A stretch of DNA of 49,438 nt, taken from NCBI GenBank assembly GCA_021733925.1, contig JAIPJY010000052.1, positions 1 to 49,438 on the forward strand, read 5' to 3'. The notes beneath the pieces are model-generated. The model was not told where the DNA came from, did no database searches, and saw only the letters and a program-made list of their open reading frames with translations. Of this stretch, positions 31,497 through 40,326 are shown in pieces. This stretch comes from Prosthecobacter sp. Lineage in GTDB: Bacteria; Verrucomicrobiota; Verrucomicrobiia; Verrucomicrobiales; Verrucomicrobiaceae. Both the position numbers and the translations under genes were made by a program. How positions within the stretch are numbered: the stretch's first letter is position 1; every line of letters begins with the position of its first letter.

Positions 31497-33760
31497 GAGT
31501 TCAGTCCGAGGATTTTTTCCAGCACAGCCAGCGGCTTCTGGGCGCGTGCTTCATTCCATTCCACAGTGACGGCTGTCTGAACTGCTGGACTGGCCGCACC
31601 GGAGTGCTTTGCACGCGCACCGAGCTGGGTGCGCTCCGTGCCGGGGAAGAGTGAGAAGGTGCGCCGGACCAGCGGCAGGATGCGGATGAAGCTTTCATCA
31701 ATCAAGGAAGCAAGCCATGCGTCCAAGGTCTGCCACAAACGGTCATCGTGGAGCAGCACCATGCCGCTCTGGTGAAGGAATCCCTCAAGCCATGCCGCAG
31801 CGGGCGCGGGATCGTTGCCGATGGAAAGCGCCTGGCTCATGCGCGTGGCCGTGGCATCGGCATCCTCGGTCTTTTCATCAAACAGCAGCCGGGCGGCCAG
31901 CCCGCACACGAGTCCATGCGTACCGCCCAGCATGGCCAGGCGTGTGAGTGCGGGCATCCAGTCGGCGAGATGGCTTTCGTTACCGATGAGCTTGATGGCC
32001 TGATGCGTGGCGATGATGCGTTTGCGCATGGCGGCGGCGGCATCGTCATCCAGAGAAGCACATGCACCGCCGAGGCTGATGCAGGCGCGCGTGACGAGGC
32101 CGTCGAGCACATGACCGACCAGCGAGGCATCGGTCTGGCGCACGTTGCCGTAGCGGAAGATGTTGGCCAGCGGAGGAATGGCTTCGAGCAACTGCGAGGC
32201 ATCGCCCGCGATGGCAGCCAGGTTTTCCAATGCGCGCGTCACGGGCTCCACGGCATGCGGGAGGTGGGCAAGCAGCACGCGATCGACGAGCGCGGAGAGC
32301 GCGGGCAGGGATTCAGCCTGCTGCGCCTGATCGATGGCCAGCGCCGTGGCTGCGTCACTGATCGTGTGCCCCCAGCGGCAGGCTTCAATGATGGCCACTG
32401 CGAACTCGGGCTGCCATTGCAGCTGCCACACTTCATGAAAGGTGCCCTTGGCACTGCGGCCGGTGCCGCGTACTTCTCCCCACTGAATGCCGAGCAGTTT
32501 CAGCCGGTGCAAAAGGTGGCTGCGGCTGAGGTCGTTCTCGTTGCGCAGATCCAGATCGAGCTCCTTCGCGAGTGCTTCAGGCTTCAGGCGCAGGCTGCGC
32601 TGCTGCTTCTCCAAATCCTGCTGCAGTGGCACGGTGGGCACATCTGGCGGGACGCGACCCAGTTTCTCGCCCACGATCAATCGGGCACGAATGAGCTTCA
32701 GCGGCGCATCCTCGCCCATGCAGATGACCGTGCGGATGGACTCGTTGATTTCATCGAGTCCGGCGGCGGGACGCTCGCGCATGGCGGCGAGTGCATCGCT
32801 GAGACGTGCGGCTTCGATGACGTGCGCGGAGGAGCAGTCGATGTCTTCCTCACGCATCAGCCGCGCGACTTTGGAGATCCATGCGATGGAGCGCTGCGAA
32901 GCTTCGGCGGCCTGGTTTTTCCAGAGAAACTCATACCAGCCTGGCGACAGCACCCCGGCGCCATAGCCGCTGGCCGCAGCGAGGCGGCCATATGTCCAGG
33001 GAGCCCATGTCGCAGCCACTTTGACCTTGGGCAGTCCTTTGAGCAGATCGTTGTCCGCCTTTGCGCTCGGCATGGTGGCGAGTGCGGGCACATGCCATGC
33101 GCCGCACACCACGGCGATCTTTTGAAACCCATCCTTCTCAGCCTGACGGATGGTTTTGCGCATGTGTGCTTCACGCAGTGCCTCGCGCTGCTGTGACTGA
33201 GGTGGCAGCTTGCGCGGGATCTCCGCACGGACACTCGTCATCGCCTCCTGGATAGCGGCAAAGAGGCCCGCGCTGTCGGCATCGCGGCGTTCTTCGACCA
33301 TCTGGTTCCACCATGTCTCGCCATCGCCATAACCCGCCGCGCGGCCCAGCCAGTCAAGCGGATCGCCCGAGATGTCATCGGCTTCAGCTTGATCGGACTG
33401 ATCGGTCCGATCTGACGGATCTACGGCCATGGAAGGCTCATCCCGCAGCGCCAGATCGTGCGCCTGCGGCAGATCCATGAAGCGCACCGGTACGCTGCGC
33501 GTGAGTCCAAAGCGGATGGCCTGCCACTCCGGCGAAAACTCCGCGAAGGGATAAAACGAAGCCTTCTTCGTATCGTCCGGGCAGTACAACAGCAGCGCCA
33601 CCGGCGGCTCGATCTCCGCATGAATCGCCGATGCCAGCACGGCCTCCGCCTCAGGCGGGCCTTCGATCAAGATGCAATCCGGCGACAAATCCTCCAGCGC
33701 CCGGATCAAAGAACGAGCGCAACCGGGGCCATGATGGCGGATGCCGAAGAGGTGGGTCAT
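31493..33760 (-). CDS. DUF5682-family protein (YehM-like)
   Basis: 755 residues from ATG 33760. It begins MTHLFGIRHHGPGCARSL and continues LSPDCILIEGPPEAEAVL. Around 219-226 it has CGAWHVPA. The pairing of His-rich strand ends with EGPP recalls the TraB/TIKI/EreA-type fold, so a hydrolase or peptidase activity is conceivable, but this is inference. The rest is mostly helical. Size matches E. coli YehM (about 760 residues, from memory). Overlaps genes on both sides by ATGA, showing tight coupling with the VWA and the unrecognised upstream protein. Confidence 0.85.
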   Translation of the reverse strand: MTHLFGIRHHGPGCARSLIRALEDLSPDCILIEGPPEAEAVLASAIHAEIEPPVALLLYCPDDTKKASFYPFAEFSPEWQAIRFGLTRSVPVRFMDLPQAHDLALRDEPSMAVDPSDRTDQSDQAEADDISGDPLDWLGRAAGYGDGETWWNQMVEERRDADSAGLFAAIQEAMTSVRAEIPRKLPPQSQQREALREAHMRKTIRQAEKDGFQKIAVVCGAWHVPALATMPSAKADNDLLKGLPKVKVAATWAPWTYGRLAAASGYGAGVLSPGWYEFLWKNQAAEASQRSIAWISKVARLMREEDIDCSSAHVIEAARLSDALAAMRERPAAGLDEINESIRTVICMGEDAPLKLIRARLIVGEKLGRVPPDVPTVPLQQDLEKQQRSLRLKPEALAKELDLDLRNENDLSRSHLLHRLKLLGIQWGEVRGTGRSAKGTFHEVWQLQWQPEFAVAIIEACRWGHTISDAATALAIDQAQQAESLPALSALVDRVLLAHLPHAVEPVTRALENLAAIAGDASQLLEAIPPLANIFRYGNVRQTDASLVGHVLDGLVTRACISLGGACASLDDDAAAAMRKRIIATHQAIKLIGNESHLADWMPALTRLAMLGGTHGLVCGLAARLLFDEKTEDADATATRMSQALSIGNDPAPAAAWLEGFLHQSGMVLLHDDRLWQTLDAWLASLIDESFIRILPLVRRTFSLFPGTERTQLGARAKHSGAASPAVQTAVTVEWNEARAQKPLAVLEKILGLNS

Positions 33761-34575
33761 GGGGCTTTTCCAAAAAGTTTGCTCCAGAATCCTTTTTTGG
33801 CTGGAGTTACGTCTTGGGACGGACTGTCCGAAAGAATTCGTCCCGACAGCCAAAACGAGCCCTGCACCAAACCGCCCACCACAGGCTGACGCTCCACAAG
33901 CGCCGGATCAATGACAACGTCAAACTGTCCGCCGAGAGTCTGCACCAGCGCCCACCAGTAGGAGATGTTGGTCAGCGAGTTCGTCTTATGCTCGACTGCT
34001 AAAATCTTGCCCACGAACAAGCCGCGCGCCTTGGTTCCCTCCCGATCTCCGAACAAACCGGACGGAATAAATGACTCCGCTGCCATTTTCAGACTGTCCT
34101 CTGTTTGTGCTGCATAGAAGGTCGCCTCATCTTCAAAGAGGGCGATCTCATGAGCAAAAGCTGCAATCTGGACTTCCCCAATTATAGGCAAAGTTTGATT
34201 TCGATGCACGGATGCATCTGGCGCGTCGAACACAAACGGATAGGTCCCAGTCATCTCGTTGCTTTCTGCTGCCACTGCTGGCTCCGACCAGCCATGAAAG
34301 CTTCCGTCCAAGACGGATGGTGTCTCTGATGGCATGTAAGCGGTCAATCCCACGCGCATTCGTGCCGGACCATGGAAGTGTGGATTGATGCCTGCATACT
34401 CACGATTTCGATCAATTTGCAGCCAAAGCTCAGCTCCGCATGTCGAGCGCCATTGCAGGTACGTGCCATCTATCGAAGGCAGCTGCTTCGTTTGCGGAGC
34501 CACTGCTTTGGCAAAATTGTTGATGTCCTCCATTGAGGAGACCGGCATTCCAATGGTTGAAAAGTGACTGGGCAT
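33757..34575 (-). CDS. Unrecognised protein inserted in the MoxR/VWA cluster
   Basis: 272 residues from the ATG at about 34575 (MPSHFSTIGMPVSSMEDINN); the longer frame to 34683 overlaps the AAA gene and is unlikely. No signal peptide or membrane segment. Visible blocks are GAELWLQIDRNREYAGINPHFHGPARMRVGLTAY, LDGSFHGWSEP and VVGGLVQGSFWLSGRI; the body appears all-beta. Not assigned. It lies 26 bases after the AAA gene and overlaps DUF5682 by ATGA, so it belongs to the operon. Its bases look less GC-rich than its neighbours', hinting at a later addition. Confidence 0.78.
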   Translation of the reverse strand: MPSHFSTIGMPVSSMEDINNFAKAVAPQTKQLPSIDGTYLQWRSTCGAELWLQIDRNREYAGINPHFHGPARMRVGLTAYMPSETPSVLDGSFHGWSEPAVAAESNEMTGTYPFVFDAPDASVHRNQTLPIIGEVQIAAFAHEIALFEDEATFYAAQTEDSLKMAAESFIPSGLFGDREGTKARGLFVGKILAVEHKTNSLTNISYWWALVQTLGGQFDVVIDPALVERQPVVGGLVQGSFWLSGRILSDSPSQDVTPAKKGFWSKLFGKAP

Positions 34576-34601
34576 ACAAGTGAGAGCAGGTGCTTGCTGT
34601 T

Positions 34602-35681
34602 TTAAATCACCTCCCGACACGCGCGATACAGATCCTTCCAGTCGTCGCGTTCCTTCACGACGGTTTCGAGATACTCCTTCCACACCACCACGTCCTGCAC
34701 GGGATCTTTGATGATGGCTCCGACCAGACCGGCGGCGACATCGCCTGCGCGAAGAGTGCCGTCTCCGAAGTGCGCGGCGAGTGCGATGCCGCTGTTGAGC
34801 ACGCTGATGGCTTCGGCGGTGCTCATGGTGCCGGTGGGTTGCTTGAGCTTGGTTTTGCCATCGGCGGTCTGGCCGTCGCGCAGTTCGCGGAAGACCTGGA
34901 CGATGCGGCGCACTTCCTTGAGTGCGGGTGGTTCGGATGGGAGTTCGAGCGCCTTGCCCATCTCCCCCACGCGCTTGGTGACGATGGCAATTTCCTCGGC
35001 TTCGGTGGCGGGCACAGGCAGCACAACGGTGTTGAAGCGGCGTTTGAGTGCGCTGCTGAGTTCGTTCACGCCTTTGTCGCGGTTGTTCGCGGTGGCGATG
35101 ACGTTGAAGCCGCGGTTTGCCTGCGCCTCGCTGGAGAGTTCAGGAATGGGCAGCGTCTTCTCGGACAAAATGGTGATCAGCGTGTCCTGCACATCCGCCG
35201 GGATGCGCGTGAGCTCCTCCACACGGGCGATGCGGCCATCGCTCATTGCCTTCATCAGCGGGCTTGGAACGAGCGCCTCTTTCGACGGACCTTTGGAAAG
35301 CAGCAGCGCGTAGTTCCAGCCGTAGCGCATCTGCTCCTCGCTCGTGCCAGCGGTGCCCTGGACAAGCCGGGTGGAGTCACCGGAAATCGCAGCGGCGAGG
35401 TGCTCTGACACCCAGCTTTTCGCGGTCCCAGGCACGCCGTAGAGCAGCAGCGCGCGGTCCGTGACCAGCGTGGCGACGGCAATCTCAATCACCCGCCGGT
35501 TGCCGATGTATTTAGCGCTGACCTCAAAGCCGTTGTCGAGCCTGCCGCCGAGCAAGTAGGTGGCCACCGCCCACGGCGACAGATTCCAGTTTGTGGGCCG
35601 CTGCCGTGTGTCGGCTTTTTGCAGTTCATCGAGTTCGTGAGCAAAAAGCTGTTCGGCGTGTTGGCGGAGGGTGTTCATCAT
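34602..35681 (-). CDS. MoxR-type AAA ATPase (YehL-like)
   Basis: 359 residues. Walker A is GVPGTAKS (about 82-89). The Walker B region is RIARVEELTRIP, with the catalytic Glu but without the usual preceding Asp. Sensor 1 is NVIATANNRDKGVNELSSALKRRF. This matches the MoxR branch, whose members act as chaperone-like motors on VWA partners. A tandem start (two ATGs, 35681 and 35678) is present. It lies between DUF5691 (26 bases) and the unrecognised gene. Size matches E. coli YehL (about 362 residues, from memory). Confidence 0.92.
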   Translation of the reverse strand: MMNTLRQHAEQLFAHELDELQKADTRQRPTNWNLSPWAVATYLLGGRLDNGFEVSAKYIGNRRVIEIAVATLVTDRALLLYGVPGTAKSWVSEHLAAAISGDSTRLVQGTAGTSEEQMRYGWNYALLLSKGPSKEALVPSPLMKAMSDGRIARVEELTRIPADVQDTLITILSEKTLPIPELSSEAQANRGFNVIATANNRDKGVNELSSALKRRFNTVVLPVPATEAEEIAIVTKRVGEMGKALELPSEPPALKEVRRIVQVFRELRDGQTADGKTKLKQPTGTMSTAEAISVLNSGIALAAHFGDGTLRAGDVAAGLVGAIIKDPVQDVVVWKEYLETVVKERDDWKDLYRACREVI

Positions 35682-35707
35682 GGATGGAAGGTTTCAGTTT
35701 TAAAGTT

Positions 35708-37228
35708 TCACACAGAGAGCTGGCGACGTTGATCGAGCACCATGCCGACACGCGCCACGGCCTCGGCGAAGGGCTGGGCTTCTTCTTTGGTGAGATCCCA
35801 GCCGTTCGCAAAGTCGTCAAAAGCGACTTGCGGCATGATGCAGGCGAGCTCGACGAGTGATGCACGAAGCTGCCAGTCGTAGCGCGCCTCGCCGCTCTGG
35901 ATGCGCTGCTTCAGGATCTGGATCACTTTGGCCGCAGTCGCAGGTGACAGCGTCGGTGCGCCGAGCGGGAGGCCTTTGATGAAGCGATCAATCACCGTGC
36001 TGAAGGCGACCACATTGGAGTTGTTGTCGGTCAGCAGCTTGAGGAAATGCGGCTCCCGCATGGCAGGTGGCAGAGTTTCGAGCAGGTCAAAAATGGTCAG
36101 CGGCCCGTTCGGCGGCAGGGTCGTGCTCAGGAAAGCCTCCGCCCACTCCACGCGACGCTGCACCGCCTGAGCTTCGGCCCAGGCTTGCAGCAACACGTCT
36201 TTCCAGTCTGACTTCTGCGCCCAGGCCAGGCACTCGGCAGGGGTCATGCCAGTCTCGGTTTCCCACCAGCGCAGTGGCACCTGACGCACGATTTGAAACA
36301 GCCACCACGCGCGTTCGCCAATGCTCAGGTTCTTGGGCTTTGCTTCTTCAATCAAATCGGTTTTCCAAGTGGCATCGTAGGCGGCGGGCGCTTCGAGAGT
36401 GATGACCGATCCGCGCAGCAGCTTTTTCTCGGACTTCAAACACAGCGCCGCACGCGCCGCCATGCGCTGGGCGAAGCGCGAGTCAGGCAGCTTGGAAAGC
36501 AGCCGTGCCGCCACCTGCCGGGCCTCCTTGCTTTTGTCCGCGAGTGTCGCTTCAAGCAGATCCTGATCATCAGGAGTAAGTCCTGTGCCAAGGCATTCGA
36601 TGAACGCGGTGCGCTCCTTCGCGCCTTCCGTGGTCATGGCGGTGCGGCACAATTCGCGCGCCTGCTCGGCATCGGTGGCTCGTAGGGCCATGAGATAAAG
36701 CCGACGCTGATCCAGACTGCCGAGGTGCCACACATCATCGCTGATGGTGTCCATGTTCACAGCGCCTGCGGCATAGCCCCATGCATCGTTTTGCGCAGCG
36801 AGCCAGGCCCCACGCGGGCCGAGCACTGCCAGCAGGCTGGGACGTAAGGCCGTGCTGCGTCGCCCGCATTCCAATGCCTTCGGCAGCAGGCGATGCGGGA
36901 GAAGTTTGCCCGTGCTGGCAATGGCTTGAAACGCCTCGGCCTGCAGACGCTCGGGCCCGTCCGCCAGGATGGCTGCCAGCAGATCCATGCGCACATCCTG
37001 GGGTCCAGATTCTGAAGGTGCAGGAGCGGCACCCATCTGCGCTGGCAGCAGGCCCGCGAGCTGGAAGGTGCCGAGCACGCCGGCCGATTGCAGCAGTGCT
37101 TTCTCCACGAAATCACGCGGGATGCGTCCGAGAAGGGCTCCGACTGGGCCCTCAGGAGCCGGCCATTCGGGCGGATGTCTTGCGGTGCCAAGGAGCGCAC
37201 TGGTGGCAAGGGATGCGAGTGCGCTCAT
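35708..37228 (-). CDS. DUF5691-family protein
   Basis: 506 residues, alpha-helical repeat-like throughout (LGTARHPPEWPAPEGPVGALL near the start; later LLEATLADKSKEARQVAARLLSKLPDSRFAQRM). It has no catalytic motif. The HEAT/TPR-like make-up suggests a scaffold or adaptor. Its start overlaps the SWIM gene stop (ATGA). In this family it is always seen by me next to SWIM, MoxR and VWA genes. Confidence 0.82.
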   Translation of the reverse strand: MSALASLATSALLGTARHPPEWPAPEGPVGALLGRIPRDFVEKALLQSAGVLGTFQLAGLLPAQMGAAPAPSESGPQDVRMDLLAAILADGPERLQAEAFQAIASTGKLLPHRLLPKALECGRRSTALRPSLLAVLGPRGAWLAAQNDAWGYAAGAVNMDTISDDVWHLGSLDQRRLYLMALRATDAEQARELCRTAMTTEGAKERTAFIECLGTGLTPDDQDLLEATLADKSKEARQVAARLLSKLPDSRFAQRMAARAALCLKSEKKLLRGSVITLEAPAAYDATWKTDLIEEAKPKNLSIGERAWWLFQIVRQVPLRWWETETGMTPAECLAWAQKSDWKDVLLQAWAEAQAVQRRVEWAEAFLSTTLPPNGPLTIFDLLETLPPAMREPHFLKLLTDNNSNVVAFSTVIDRFIKGLPLGAPTLSPATAAKVIQILKQRIQSGEARYDWQLRASLVELACIMPQVAFDDFANGWDLTKEEAQPFAEAVARVGMVLDQRRQLSV

Positions 37229-38568
37229 GCGAGTGTGGGCACCTCCGTCCAGCAGGGAGTATTTTCATTGAGCTGCCAGGCCGTCAGTGGCCGCCAGAGG
37301 ACTCCATGCCACTCGCCGAAGAGGGTCAAAGGATGACCACCGCCAAGGGCGAGCAACTGCCAGCCATCGTCATCGCTGACGCGCAACGGTGCCTCGCGCC
37401 CATCGGCATCACGTGCCAGCCACTGCCGCCCGCGAAGAACCGGCGTGGCATGATGCAGGAGCACTGGCAGGCGTTGGAACCAGGGCTGACGTGCCAGTGC
37501 CAACGCGACAGAATCCAGCGCGCAATCCCAGGTCACGATGGGTTCACCCGGGGCGCTTACCGAGGCCTCAACAGGAGCATCCACCAGCAGTGCGCGCAGT
37601 GGCGACGCACTCGGGAAGAAGCACAGCGCGGCCTTCAATCGCGTGCCCGCTACAAACACCTGGTCATAGCGCCGGCCGCCGTGTGAAAAGTCGAGCAGCA
37701 GGGCATCGCGGCGCGTTGTCGATCCACGCAACCACACGCGGCGTTCCCACAGCTTGTCATTCTCATCGTGGCTTACACCTAGTACCTGCCATGTGTCCTC
37801 CACACGATCGTTGCCGGCCAGCACTTCGTCCTTGTCCGCCGTCCAGCCCGCGCTGCTGCGTACATCATGACGGAGTGGCTCTGGCAGCGAGTCCAAGCGC
37901 TGCAGGGCGTCAGTGAGCAGTTGCATGCGCCCCATCTGCAACAGCGCACGCTCCTGCCAGCCCTCGCCTGATGACACCGCAGCCTCAAGCTGGCGCACCC
38001 ACACGGCAAGCCCCGTGGCCTGGGCGTCCACCAGTCGTGCGGCAGCCTCCCGCCAGTAGGTGACCGGCTTCGCCGGCAGATCCGCAATGCCCTGACGCAC
38101 GAGATCTGCCAGCCAGCGCTCCAGATCACGAGCACCACCGAGCATGCGGTCGAGGCGTTTCGCCTCCCGCTTCGCGGTGGCTGCCTCATCGACGGGCTTC
38201 GCCTCGGCCTGCACCGCTTTTTTCTCCGCCTGCTTTTCGCTGCGCTGCTGCCGTGCGGAGAGCCATTCATTCACCCAGGCCGGCTGCGTGTTCGCCGTGA
38301 AGGCGCTCTGCTTCTGCGCCAGCAGCAGGTACAACGCCAGTCCATGCTTGCATGGAAACTTGCGGCTTGGGCAGCCGCATTTGAACGATGGTCCGCTGAC
38401 ATCGATGATCACCTGATAGGGCTTGGAGCCACTCCCCTGGCACTCACCCCAGATCGCCACTTCATCATGCCCGAGAGTCGGCCACTTTGCTGGAGCCAGC
38501 AATCCTCTGGCCGCCTTGGCCGACGAATCGTCGGGAGAAAGGGCAAGGATTTGGTCGGCGGTCAGCAT
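37225..38568 (-). CDS. SWIM zinc-finger protein (YehQ-like)
   Basis: 447 residues from ATG 38568. The zinc motif is C64-x-C66 ... C73-x-H75 in FKCGCPSRKFPCKHGLALY, the SWIM pattern for nucleic-acid or protein binding. A charged KRLDRMLGGARDLERWLADLVRQGI stretch and a long Trp-rich carboxyl part follow. First gene of the six-gene cluster and translationally coupled to DUF5691. The longer frame to 38688 has no family similarity. Confidence 0.88.
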   Translation of the reverse strand: MLTADQILALSPDDSSAKAARGLLAPAKWPTLGHDEVAIWGECQGSGSKPYQVIIDVSGPSFKCGCPSRKFPCKHGLALYLLLAQKQSAFTANTQPAWVNEWLSARQQRSEKQAEKKAVQAEAKPVDEAATAKREAKRLDRMLGGARDLERWLADLVRQGIADLPAKPVTYWREAAARLVDAQATGLAVWVRQLEAAVSSGEGWQERALLQMGRMQLLTDALQRLDSLPEPLRHDVRSSAGWTADKDEVLAGNDRVEDTWQVLGVSHDENDKLWERRVWLRGSTTRRDALLLDFSHGGRRYDQVFVAGTRLKAALCFFPSASPLRALLVDAPVEASVSAPGEPIVTWDCALDSVALALARQPWFQRLPVLLHHATPVLRGRQWLARDADGREAPLRVSDDDGWQLLALGGGHPLTLFGEWHGVLWRPLTAWQLNENTPCWTEVPTLA

Positions 38569-38742
38569 TTTAACGCATCCAAGCGAAAGTCCGACGAATT
38601 GGCAAGAAAAGCCTTCGTCTCTTTCAATGTCTTGCGGATGTCTCCCACAAGTCATCGTAAAGCCCGGAAAGGATAATTCTGCTGACAAGCCGGATCATTT
38701 GTACATGATTGCAGGTGTCCAGTCTCTTAACTGCCAAACCAC

Positions 38743-39369
38743 ATGCGATTGATTCTCGTCGATAGAGGTAAAGAGCTTTGTGACGTGCTGCGCTGGGAGT
38801 TTCGCGCACACCCCGAGGTCGAGATCGTCCATGGTCGTTTCGAAGATCTGCCTGTGTTTGATTGCGTGATCACCGCAGGCAACTCATTTGGCTTGATGGA
38901 CGCAGGAATGGACCTCGCCGTCGTGCGTTATTTTGGCAGGCACGTCATGGAGCGTGTTCAGAAACAGATCCTTGATGATTACCTCGGGGAACAACCGGTA
39001 GGCACCTGCATCCTCATTCCGACGGATCATGCGTCACATCCTTTTGTAGCCCATGCACCCACGATGCGAGTCCCCATGAACATCCAGGGCACGGATCATG
39101 TTTATCTGGCGCTGTGGGCATCGCTCACTGCGGTGCATCGGCACAATCGTGTTGAGGCAAGGCAGATCAAAAATCTTGCGTGCCCCGGTCTAGGCGCGGG
39201 GACCGGTGGGGTGGATGCACTTGAGGCGGCCATGCAACTACGTCTGGCCTATGAGCACTTTCAGAGGCCGGCGAAATTCATCAATCCAACCATGGCGCAG
39301 GAAAGACACGAGCGCATCCACTACGGTGGATGCTCCGGGTTTGCCAATCCTCGTCAGTCAGGTCACTGA
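38743..39369 (+). CDS. Macro-domain protein
   Basis: 208 residues. Macro-fold ADP-ribose-binding signatures are FDCVITAGNSFGLMDAGMD (about 39-57) and LACPGLGAGTGGVD (about 145-158). Macro domains bind or hydrolyse ADP-ribose and its derivatives. It has no membrane segment or other domain; the last part (NPTMAQERHERIHYGG) is charged. It is divergent from the SWIM gene (174 bases between starts), so shared regulation with the cluster is possible. Convergent with the channel gene. Confidence 0.85.
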   Translation: MRLILVDRGKELCDVLRWEFRAHPEVEIVHGRFEDLPVFDCVITAGNSFGLMDAGMDLAVVRYFGRHVMERVQKQILDDYLGEQPVGTCILIPTDHASHPFVAHAPTMRVPMNIQGTDHVYLALWASLTAVHRHNRVEARQIKNLACPGLGAGTGGVDALEAAMQLRLAYEHFQRPAKFINPTMAQERHERIHYGGCSGFANPRQSGH

Positions 39370-39413
39370 TCGATTGATGCCAGCAGATAACATCATCGGC
39401 ATCCGAATGAGCT

Positions 39414-40292
39414 CTACTCCAGCGCCACGCCACACTGCTGACAGTGCCGCGCACGGGAATCATGGTCGTCCCAACCGCACTCCTTGCACCGGCGGCGGAT
39501 GCGGGATCCTTTCAGCTCACGGCCAAGCTCGGACGTCACAATGCCCGTGGGCACGGCGATGATGGCGAAGCCGGTAAGCATGATCACAGACGCCATCATT
39601 TTTCCCAGCACGGTTACCGGCGCGACATCGCCGTAGCCGACCGTGGTGATGGTGACGATGGCCCAGTAAATCGATTGCGGGATGTTCGCGTAGCCGGGAT
39701 TGGCATCGTGTTCGATCACATACACGATCGTGCCTTCCACACACACGAGTGAGAGCACGGCGGAGAAGAAGATGAGGATCTTGCGCCGGCTGGCGCTCAG
39801 TGCGTTCATGAGTACGCCCGCCTCGCCCATGTACTCGGCCATCTTCAGCACACGGAACATCCGCATGAGTCGCAGAACCCGCACCGTCGTGAGATAGTGC
39901 GAACCCGGCAGCAGCAGAGAAATGAAAGCCGGCAGAATCGACAGCACATCGACAATGCCGAAGAAACTTCGTGCGTAGGTCCATCGCTTTCGCACCACCC
40001 ACAGGCGCGTCAGGTACTCCAGCGTGAACAACCCGGTGAACACCCATTCGAGTGTGTTGAACAACGAGCCGTGCTGCTCCCGCAGCGAGTCAACGCTCTC
40101 CAGCATGATCGTCAAAACACTCAGGCCGATCAGCCAAAGCAGCAGAACATCGAAAACGCGGCCTGCCTTCGTGTCAGAAAGGAAGATGATGCGCCAGATG
40201 CGTTCGCGGGTGGAATCCGGATCCTGGGAGGGGCCTGTCATGCGGAAGAAGAGCAGGCGCAGCCAGTGCATGCAAGCCATCAACCGCAGCAC
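39414..40292 (-). CDS. Voltage-gated potassium channel with C-terminal zinc ribbon
   Basis: 292 residues. Six membrane segments; S4 is VRVLRLMRMFRVLKM (about 137-151) with regular Arg, and the pore filter is TVGYGD (217-222). At the carboxyl end CKECGWDDHDSRARHCQQCG (269-288) has four Cys in CxxC pairs, a zinc ribbon that is not usual for KvAP/Kch-type channels. Start at 40292 or at a later in-frame ATG. Its own start is 34 bases after the DUF1501 stop, so it may be read in the same transcript. Confidence 0.92.
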   Translation of the reverse strand: MLRLMACMHWLRLLFFRMTGPSQDPDSTRERIWRIIFLSDTKAGRVFDVLLLWLIGLSVLTIMLESVDSLREQHGSLFNTLEWVFTGLFTLEYLTRLWVVRKRWTYARSFFGIVDVLSILPAFISLLLPGSHYLTTVRVLRLMRMFRVLKMAEYMGEAGVLMNALSASRRKILIFFSAVLSLVCVEGTIVYVIEHDANPGYANIPQSIYWAIVTITTVGYGDVAPVTVLGKMMASVIMLTGFAIIAVPTGIVTSELGRELKGSRIRRRCKECGWDDHDSRARHCQQCGVALE

Positions 40293-40326
40293 CTTCGAAA
40301 GATCGCCCCAGCTTACCGTTGTGAAA

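Noticed and set aside
31748-33196. Plus-strand open frame opposite the DUF5682 gene
   Set aside because: Antisense shadow with no similarity to a protein family.
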